A stretch of 64,000 nucleotides of DNA from Macquaria australasica (Eukaryota; Chordata; Actinopteri; Centrarchiformes; Percichthyidae): positions 806,001-870,000 of the forward strand of contig SEMN01000185.1 of the NCBI GenBank assembly GCA_005408345.1, given 5' to 3'. The notes under the pieces were generated by a model. It saw only the letters and a program-made list of their open reading frames with translations, had not been told where the DNA came from and searched no databases. Below are positions 43,065-53,400 of this stretch, piece by piece; positions within the stretch are counted from its first letter, which is position 1; each line of letters begins with the position of its first letter. The position numbers were made by a program, and so were the translations under genes.

Positions 43065-44493
43065 CTACACAGTAGTTTCATTCTTCCAGGGTCCAGTGCG
43101 TATATTCCCTGTGCTGTCTGAGGTGTACAGGAGTCCTTCGTGCAGCCCACCCTTTAGAATCCCATTCTGATTGGGTGGGTTCTGGGGGTAAGACTGTCTG
43201 CGCGGGGCGTGCATCTCCAGATGGTGATGTGTAGCTGTCGGGTCCTGCTCGGCCACTTTGCCGCAGCCACACAGGAAGACGCCTGTGTCGCCTGCCTCTG
43301 CCGGGCACAGAGAAGGGAAAAGGTCTGCCTTGGCACAGCAGATATGCCTGTGGCAGGGATTATGGCATGCCAGGGCCTCGTGCGTGGTGGCTGCAGCGGC
43401 GTGGCATGCGTGGTGCCCATCATGGTGGCCTTCGTGGGCCAGATGTGGACAGACGTGAGCGTGGCGCTCATGTGTGCTGTGGGGGCTGTCAGTGTGTGAG
43501 CTGTGCACGCTGCCTCCATCCACGCTGGAGGGGATGTGATAGGCGTACTCCCTCTCACTCCCTGCTCCGCAAGCACCGCCCCCGGTCCGGCGGCTGAAGT
43601 GGCGGCTTTTAGTCCTGGTGCTGCTCTTTAGGCAGGGGTGCAACTGGATCCCCGGCCGGTAACCCTCTGGGTCAGCATGTAGCAGCACATGTGTAGCCGC
43701 AGGCTCCTCTTCCATCAGCTGCTGGCTATGCAGGGCGGCGCAGCACGGCGTCACCGGTGCCAGACACGTCACGTGATTTTGCGAGGACGGAAGGGCGGCG
43801 TGTTTACAGTGAGCTAAACTGCCATGACCGCAGCTCATCAGGGCTTTACCCTGACATGGTGAGTCATGGTGGCAGTGGCTGTGACCGTGGCCATGCCCGG
43901 GGGTATCTCCATTCACGTTGACCTTGGGCCGCGCTTGAGCAGGCCCATGGGCGCCAGAGCAGGCATTGGCGTGTCGTCCGGGACAACAGGAACACCAGCA
44001 ATGCCAGACATCATCACGCTTGGCACAGTGATGGATGAGGATGAAGAGGCCAAGGGTGACGGAGAAGGCACCGTACAGGCAGCTGAAGATCATGTCCAGG
44101 AAGTGGCCCTGTGACACGGCCAGCGCCCCGAAAGTCCAGGTGGCCAGGAACAGGAAAAGGGTGAAGGCTGCTGTTCGTAACTGAGCCTTGAAGGAGTGCT
44201 CATTGGCCAGCAGCGCAGGGTTGATGGGAATACCTGGGCAGCCAGCAGGGCAGTGGCTCCCACTGGGTGGGGCTGCCAAGGCCCCAGGCTCGGCTCCCTG
44301 GTGGCAGTGGGTCGGCACGTCGACGGCGGCCAGCCTCTGCTGCTCCTCCGTCAGCTGCTTGAGCTCGTACTTCTTTTCGGGGTGTCGCCGCAGCTGGATG
44401 AAGGTACAGAGGAAGTAGATGCATGTCACCAGGACGATGAAGGCCACGGGGCCAAAGAAGGCTCCCAGGCTGGGCTCCCATGCCATCCAGCAG
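43065..44493 (-). CDS. adgra1: ADGRA1 last exon: TM5-TM7, His/Cys-rich tail, PDZ ligand
   Basis: A single 1,429-bp exon (475 full codons plus stop). In order: CWMAWEPSLGAFFGPV and TM5; a charged third loop (HPEKKYELKQLTEEQQRL); TM6 (TAAFTLFLFLATWTFGALAV); TM7 (FSCLYGAFSVTLGLFILIHH); then a cytoplasmic tail of about 310 residues. The tail has GHGHGHSHCHHDSPC (43854-43898) and a second His/Cys-rich stretch (43335-43505), the conserved EREYAYHIPSS, and the C-terminal NETTV. The exon is far more GC-rich than its surroundings, which produces long spurious open frames on both strands. Stop TAG at 43065-43067. Confidence 0.93.
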
Positions 44494-47400
44494 CTGCAAC
44501 ACATGAATGACTGAATGAATACCAGTGCATTTTAATACTTTGATTTAAGTTCACGTTTCAAAAAAATCAGCAGAACTGAAATAATGAACAATAAAAACTC
44601 TATTGCTGTGTTTCAAGTGGCCTGTGTCTAAATTTTGCTGTCTAAATCCTTTAGTACACTTCCATGTAGTACACTGTGTACACTATGTACGTAGTGCGTG
44701 AATTTTGAGTGTGTGTGCGTGTCAAATTGAACACGGCCGTTGTGCACGTTGTGAAAAATGACGAGCGCAACATTTGACAGCTTCTTCTTCTTCTTAATGG
44801 CAAACTGCAAACGGGCAGAGCATTATCGCCAACAGCTGACCGAGTTTGTCACCTGCCAAAATATCTGCCGGCTCACTTGACTTCAATTCAGTTTTATTAA
44901 AAATGAATAAAAATGAAAGTGGTTTTACTTTTAGTGCGGCGTTCACAACAATTGCAACCATGGCTGTCATTTTCATAGGTTGGTGGTCCTCCCCTTCTGC
45001 TACGTAGCCAACATGGTGACCATTGACGGTGAGAAGTGTGCAGTGTTCCACACTCAACTTTCTGACCATTATGAGTACACCATCGGGATACTGCACTGCA
45101 TGTGCCATAACAGTCAGTGTGAACACACTTATGCACTTAAAATAGCAAGTGTAAGTATGGAAGAATGTGAATTGAGACACAGCTTAGGACTTAAACATGT
45201 TTCCAATGAAACCTTTAGCTTCAACATCACATATACTTTACACAAACAGCATTAATATAAGCACATGTTGTATGTATACACACATGCAACCTTGTTTTAA
45301 AAAAAATCAAATAGATTCCTAATGAGGAAAACACTTTGTTCAGGTGTATAAAATGATGCAAAACATCAACACAGGGTGTAATTCAACCTTGAGAGCAGAA
45401 GCAAATCCAAGACTTACTACGGCGCTTGCTCCTTGCTGCCATAGTTGTCTATATTGACGGCTGCTGTGACCCCGCAGATGATTAGGGGCACTCCACCACT
45501 GACTAAATAAAATCTGTGAGGTGATAGAGGGACATACAGAGGGAGAGAGAACAAGAAAGTATAAGAAAGTTTGGCGTGAAAAGTCATTTACAAATCGTAT
45601 ATCCCACATCTGGATTACAACAGCGCACTGTCAAAATGTGACTGAGAAATAGTTTTAGACACAAGAGAGAGATAATAACCAAAAGATCCAAACAGACAAT
45701 AGGTTTATAGACTTGTGCAGTGAGTGAAGCTCTTGGCTAACCCCAAATAACTCAGCATTTATTTTCTCATCTTGAAGAACAAACAATGAGACTGAGGAAC
45801 AGGCATGAGAACATATTTGCCAGCTTTCCTTTCCCCACTTTCCTCAAATCCCCCAGAAATCAGAAGACCAATGTGTAACTTTTGAGCTTGTCAGTGTGTT
45901 TGTGATCACACTCTACGGGTGCTATCACACCAACAGTTTGTTTTCTTTGCTACAAACCAAAAGTGTAAATGTTAGTGTGAAAACAAATCTGTTTCCTGTC
46001 GAAGTAAGCAAGATTAAATTGTCAGCACTCATTGCTGCAATTTACGGCATCTGCTGTTCATCACAGCTCAGGAGACGTGAAGAGAAACCTGGATTTGAAT
46101 TTAAATTCATTTCTGACAGTCAGATGTCAATTTTGGATTATTTTCTCATTCCATACAGACTACAGATATCTTGAATGACAAACCAAACAAACAACAACAT
46201 TTTCAAGTTAGTAGGTGTGGTTTCAATAGCAATGCTCTCCTCTTCCCATACAGCCCATACTTAACACTTGTTAAGCCCATACAACACACAAGTTGTTGCA
46301 ATCATGCTGGTAATTCTGGGAATTCCCATCAGACGTGAAAAGTCAGTGATGCACAAGCGCTGCAACGTGTCCATCCTTTCAAACAAAACTGACTGGCACA
46401 GCAGTAGAGTGCGGCTCAGCCCGCATACTTCTGTCCGAGTCCCAGAGGGTAGTAACCTGACCCGAACCCAAGAGGCATCCTGCTTTTTATGTCTGAACCA
46501 GACCTGAGCAGTTATTGTAAGCTGAAGCAAATCGAAATGCCTCCATGCCGTCAGTTTCCCTGCATGGTTTTCTGTAGTTTTTTAAACTTCCCCTTTGACA
46601 AATTTAGTTTGACGTCCTCCATCCCTACCCAGGCTACATGAATATTTACCACCTGTGTATTGCGTTCATGCGTTGTCACGTAAATAACAAACCCCAGCAG
46701 TCAAGAATGACGTGACCGAACATGAACATAATTTCAAATTTTCTTGTCGGAACCCGGCCCGACCCGTCGGCAGCAACACAGCTCCTGATGAGCTGACGGG
46801 ACAGCAGCAGTATTAAGTATTATTAAGCTTCAGGGAAAATGAGCAGTGGCGCTACATCACACAGAAAAGGCCACGTATTTTATGAGTGAGGCGATTGTTT
46901 ATCTAACTGATAACAAGGTTGGATGTGTGAGGATATGTTTGATCCAGTTCAGCAGGTGAATGATGGACTGATCACGTTGTATGTTTGCTGTGCAGTAATA
47001 AATCAAAAGGCCTTTATAGTTTTTAGCCTTTAGAAGGTAGGAAAACTCACTGCTGCACTGCACGTCACACACTAAGCTGAAGTTAGTTTGAAAATCACCA
47101 GTTACCACATCTCTGTTACATTTGATGCTTTGGAAGCTTATCTGTGTGTGTGTGTGTTACCGATATCTAAAATGCTTCAAAAACCGCAGACGCAGTGGAT
47201 TGCCCTTACAGTTTAACCACACATTTGTGTGAGCATCACTGCTGCTCAGCATGTTATACGTCTCTTCAGAGCGTTGGTTGTGAGCATCCTCAGAAATGAA
47301 CAATGCACGTCTGCAAGATGCAATTAATCACATGAACAGTAACGGCAGTGAATCAGAATGTGAAGTGAGGTCAGCAGCAGACTCTGAACAAATGACAATA

Positions 47401-50400
47401 ACAATGGCAGAGAGTTTTGAAGAGTATGTTGCTGTTGCCGCTTTCTCTGCCATGTTCTTAACATTAACACTATTGTAACCGTGTACTGCCATGTTTAGTT
47501 ATGTTTATGTAGGGCAAAATCAAAGGTTTTCAAGGAAGGTATTCTGACGTCAGCTTGGGATGATTCAGCCCTCATCTGCCGCCTGGTGAATATATACTTT
47601 TTAATTCTTCAGGTACACACAAGTATGCAGGCAACAATGCACTTGCATCACAGCAAGTAAACATATCATGAGCCTTAAAAATTCACTGCAGAAACAAAGC
47701 TAATAAGCAGCATCTCCCTCTCTGCACTGTCCTTGTCCTCTCTCTCTGCACTGTCATCCACTTTCCTATATAACACTATGCTGTTTCCTCTTCCTTCCTG
47801 TTCAATCTCAACCTCTGTCACCGCTCTAACCTTTCCACCGCTCCATCTTCCTCCATCTTCATCCCTCAGTTTCTTCCCTTCCATCCCTTCTCTCTCTCTC
47901 TCTCTCTCCCAATCCGTCACGCAGCACCCGTCCCATAAAATTCAATTACAATCAAGATGTTTGTCTGGGCTGGTTGGCGAGGGGTGGTTGGGTGGTTGGA
48001 GGGGAGGCGGAGAGGGGGGTGGGGGGGTTGGTGGTGGCATTACCGGCCTGTCACTGTCTCTGAGTGGAACGGTTCCCCCGGGGGACTCTCCTTCAACAGA
48101 AAGCCATTTACACACCCGTCAGCCAGATAAGCATAAATGAGAAGAACTAGTGGATGTTAAAGCACCCTGCGCTTTATAACCCTCATTCCCCTTTTATCCC
48201 CTCTAGGAAAGCCTGCTTATGTTTTTCCTGCAGACCTGTGCCCAAGCAAACACATGTAGCATACATGCCAAAAAATTGTATAACATGTGTGATCAAATTA
48301 TAGTCTACATGCTGCTCTGTTTTTATGCAAAAAAAGTGCACCTTCACATTCAAATTCTTGCCAGTGCACTCACTCTTGTGTGAACACACACATAGAGTTT
48401 TTTTTGGTGGCCATTCTATTAAAGAAGGCCTTCAAACTAACAAAATGGCTGTGTATGCAGAGTTGTGCTTTTGAGTGAGTTTAGGAACAGCAATCATCTG
48501 ATATAAATAGACCCTGAAGTGCCTTTTACCCAGCAGCTACACAGCGACTCCCCTCCCATCCTTGTTCCTCTGCTTATGCACTGTCCTCTGTTTTGTGGCT
48601 GTGAACTGTCCTCTCTCTGGACCTGGTCCAGGATATACATAGCACAGCTGGGGACAACTGATGGTCATATAGCTCCAGCACAGGGCAAAGGCTTATGGGT
48701 AAAGCTGGACTATGCAACAGTAATGTATGCACTCACCTTAAACAAAAACCCTGCATGTCTCAGTGCCCTTTAATGAACAAAGTGAGCTTACTTTAAAGGA
48801 ATAGTTTAACTTTTTGGGATTATACGCTTATTCGCTTATGTAACATATGCTTCTTACATTAAAGACATAATTTGAGGTTTAAATTGTTACTTTGTCTAAT
48901 AGCAAAATCTTGTAATGTAGAATTTAATTTTGTCAGTAATGTTACCTTTATTTGATAGTTGTAAGTTGTACATATTTGTGTTATTTTTGTATTTTTATGA
49001 TGATATTTTATATTTCATATTTATTACTAAGCTACACAGTATCCATGGTAACAATGCAGTTATAAAGTCCATCACAAAAGTGCCCTGAGATAACTTTGTT
49101 ATGATATGGCGCTATATAAATAAAACTGAATTGAATTGAATTGAATCACCGGGGGAACAAGTCAGACCGGGCTTGTATTCCCCAGGTGAGTGGTTGACTG
49201 TTAAATGAAAACCTGTAAATATTAATGTACAGCCTATCAGAGAGAGAGACCGTAACTAAACTGACATCCAGAGTAATTATCTACGTGTACTAATTTATCT
49301 GTATCGGTAGTGTCTTTGTGTAATGTGTAATTTTTAAGAAGTCTTGGACCGTTGGCTCTATAATTTGTCAGTTAATGTTTATTTAGATTGGCTACAGAAA
49401 TCATTCGTTAGTATTGTAAGTTTCCTTTGTTTATGATTTTCTTTTATACTGAACAGTTTTACTGAGGCCGGGCTTGTACAAAATTTGCACTTCTAAAGCT
49501 CACTAATTAACACTTTATATTGCAGTTAATCCGTAAATCTGTAATCTGTGGTTTAATGGGGGGGGGGTTATGTGCCACACTATTTCTTGGTCAGGCAGAT
49601 GTTGTTGCCCTGTGAACAGAGCCAAGCTAGCTTTTCCCCCCGTCTCCAGTCATTGAGCTAAGCTAAGCTAACGGGCTGCTAGCTGTAGCCTTATATTAAA
49701 CAGACATATATGAGAGTGGTGTCAGTCTTCTCATCTGACTTGGCAGGAAAGCGAATAAGCGGATTTCGGAACATGTAGAACTATTGCTTTAAAACGGCAA
49801 CACGTAACAGTCTAGTCATTTCATGTTCTTTTCAGTGGTGATGGGTCATTTCGTGATTTTAGAGGGATGTTCTACCTCACTAGACCATTTCATTTCTGAA
49901 TACACAAATCTCATAGTTCATGCATCGCCAGCCATTAATACTAGCCATTTCCCTTTCAAAAGCTTAGTCTAAAAATAGCTCTTCCAAAACATCCACAACC
50001 AGGGGAAAGCAGATCTATGTACTGTAACACTATTTTATTCTGTGTCTCAGACTGTGCTTTTTAAGAAGTGAATTTGCCTGTTTGCAATTACTAATATTGA
50101 CAGCTGGGAAGAGATGCTGGTGGTGACATTCAACAGATGTTTGAGATGCTATACTAGAAGGGAAAATATTCTCTCAAAGTGAAGCGTTGCTTTAGAGGAA
50201 TGATCTGCACTCATCACGCCAGATGACTGTCAGTTAATAGCATGAACAGAGGCGTTTAAGGTGTGTGGTCCAACACAGTGCAGCAGATTTGCGACAAAGG
50301 GCAGTGTGATGGTCTGCTGGATATGCCATCAGATGCTGTCAGGAGTGGAGGGACAGGCAAACAGTTAGATGAGGAGGAATAGGTTGGTTGTTGGGAGGGG

Positions 50401-53400
50401 GGACGCAAGGAGCAGAAATTGATTTGTCTCCAGCTGCTAAGTCTCATTGCATGAGCCTGTCTGACAGGGAGCATTACAGTCAATCACTGTGGATCAACTC
50501 GAGTGCCACGCCACACGATCCCCTCACCTTCCCCCAGACAAATTATCTCATTCACAAGCGGTGCATGATGGGAGAGCCTCGAGAACATTCCATATTAAAA
50601 CCTCCCCAATAACGCGGGCGTCAACATTGGGCTTCAAGGGCTTTAGCCGGGAATGTTTTTTGACTAACCCTGAATCTTTCTGAGAGAGGAAGAAAATCTA
50701 TAATCATCACGAAATGTAAATAATTTAATTCCCGACCACCCCCACCACTTGCTGCTGCCTGTGTGTAGATGTAGAGAGACTGAGGGAGTGGGCGGGGCTG
50801 GGTAACGTCCTCTTGTATACAAGCTCAGTCAGTCCATCTGCAGCCCTCCTTTGGCATGGACGTATGGCTCATACAGCAGCAGTAACAACACTCCACCAAA
50901 AAGGTAAGGTATAAACAAAAGTCCCTGTAGCGACCGTACTGCCCTTAGATATGAGAACCACGGGTTTATTGACTAATGTAGCTAAGCAAACCCTAACTAC
51001 ATATCTGTGATATCTGCTGCTGGTGCATTCTGACATTTTTGCCGGAGAACGGGCTAAGCTAACGTTGCTGGTACGTGTCAACAAGCTAATTAGCATAGGG
51101 TAACAGCGTTGCCTGGACACACAAACATTACAGCAGTCAAATAAAAATGTAAAACCAGAATAAAAAAGTAAAGTAGCAATTAAACACTGGTGCCATAGGT
51201 TTGAAAATCCTCCACTGCCCTGCAGATGTCCATTTTGTCCAGAGCAATTGTCTTAACATCTCTATTAAAAATGACATCTCAAATGAAATGTAATGTTTGC
51301 AGTAGTCATACAATGCAGTAAAATTCAATGAAATTTAAACAGTAGTGTTCCAGGCAGAACAGCAGGGACCACCCAAAATAAATTTGCCCAATTCGCACAC
51401 CCTGACCTCAGCCCCAGATGGTCTGGGCTTAGCCTTGTCAACTCCTAGAAACGCCTGTGTCTGAGGATTTGCTTTGTAAGGAAAGTGCTGCTTATAGGTT
51501 GAGGGGATCCTTATCTGGTGGGGTCCTTATCCTCAAGGACTTTCAGTGACTCTTCAGGAATACATTATTGAGCAGATTCCAGTTTTAATGATGTCAGACA
51601 TTTCATACTGCTCCTTTATATATTTTTATAGATATTAGTTTCTAGTGGTATGGGTGATAAATGTCCATGTGAGTGCTACATGTGTCACAATAATCCTCCA
51701 CAGAGAGCAAGTCTAAAAGCAAGCAAATAAGGAATTCCAGTAGGGTTCATATCCAGTGCAACTCCACATGTTTAAATCATTTTTTTTTGTGTGTGTGGGG
51801 TCATCCGCTATGTTTTCTCCAAAATATTTCATAAAGTTCAAGTAAATTCAGGCAACTGAAATGGCACTTGATATTTTCCAACAGCTTTAAGAAAATTACA
51901 TTCTAAAACTGAAAACAAGATTAAATGACAAACAGGCATTTGTTACGGTCCACCCTCTGTTTGCCTCCGTATCTCTGCTCTCAAACCTTCCCTTAAAAGG
52001 ATTTCTCGTTGAAGCTTCTGGAGTTCAGCTCTGCAGCACAGATGCACTGTGGAGAAGAGCTCACACAGCACCTTCTCGCCGCAGAGGAAGAGCACCGTAT
52101 GTGTCCATAAGCTAATCCTCTTAAACATGCCAAATGTCGTGAGTAAGCAGAAAAGGAATGAAATGGAGAATGAGTGGGGAAAAAGCAGAAATTCAATCTG
52201 ATGTGTACATCTAAGTGAATAGGAATTAAATGGGTCAAAAGGCTAAATACATCTAGATTTGTGATAAAGCTCTTGTCTCAGCAGCCTCCTGGGTGATTGA
52301 AGTCATTACTTATAACATTGAGGTGATGCCATAGTAACAGGTTGTTTTAAGTCATTCTCTCTTTCGGCCTTCCTTTCTCCTCCTCCTCCTCCTCCTCCTG
52401 ACATTCATCTACCCTCCATTCTTTTTACCTTACAGGGTAGTAAGAAGCCTCAAACAGAATAACTGAGCCAAAACATTTACTACACACCCAGTTCAGCTAT
52501 TCCAGACACTTTCCTCTAACAAATGCCTGCAAGAATGTGTATCTATACCTATGGGAAAATTGCAGAACCGGAGCTTTCAAAAAATTCTAAATATTTTAAA
52601 ACTACAAAAAATATACATCATTGTCAGGTTAGAGCAGTGGTTCCTAACCTTTTCTGTCTGATATACCCCCACATCCCTATCAGATGAGCTCAAGTACCCC
52701 TTCATCAACATTTGTTTTTCATTATTTCTCTTTATATTATACATTTTTAATCCATTATGGATTTTTATATGTAAATCTTGGCCGAGCCAAAAAAGGCGAG
52801 ACGTCATCCCACTGTAAAATCTGAGCCGAGTGGAAACATGCCGGCGGAGCCTGCGGGAGCTAAACACTAATGCACATATGCAGTGGGCCGCACAACGTGG
52901 AAGCAAACACGCAAGCTAGAAGACTTTTTTGATGTATGTGCTGGACGAGCAATGTTCACTGAAGTGACTGGGCACCATCTTTGAGTCCAGTATGCAGTTC
53001 TTATAATACATTGTTTATCCATTACTTTTAACTAACTATTTGAACCATTTATCCATTACTTTTAGCTAAATATTTCAACTATTTATCCTTTACTGTTAGC
53101 TAGCTCTTTTGACTTCTATGCTCACTTGCTAACTAGTTTTCATGCATCTCTTAGCCTTAAGGTGTTCCAGCTGACTCAGGTTGGTGAGAGGTGGGTACTG
53201 TGCACCATGAAATTTACTTAAGCACACCAATTTCTAATCCTGTTTGTATAGTCATTTCCTCCTAAACACAAATATGTGGATATGATTTTTAAATCACATC
53301 ATTCAATTTCTGTTTCCTTAAAATTAATGCAATTACAAGTACGAGCACACCTGGTTGGGAATCACTGGGCTGGAAGATTAAAAGCCAGAGATAATGGTGA

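Noticed and set aside
43154..44510. Long alternative-frame ORFs across the ADGRA1 last exon
   Set aside because: GC-rich exon leaves other frames open; the NETTV-ending frame with TM5-TM7 is the real one.
44794..45255. Open frames of 128 codons (minus) and 91 codons (plus) in the last ADGRA1 intron
   Set aside because: Lie in probable dispersed repeat sequence; no domain and no usable splice sites.
47733..48140. 135-codon plus-strand open frame
   Set aside because: Low-complexity Ser/Leu then Gly-rich product from CT-rich and G-rich simple sequence.
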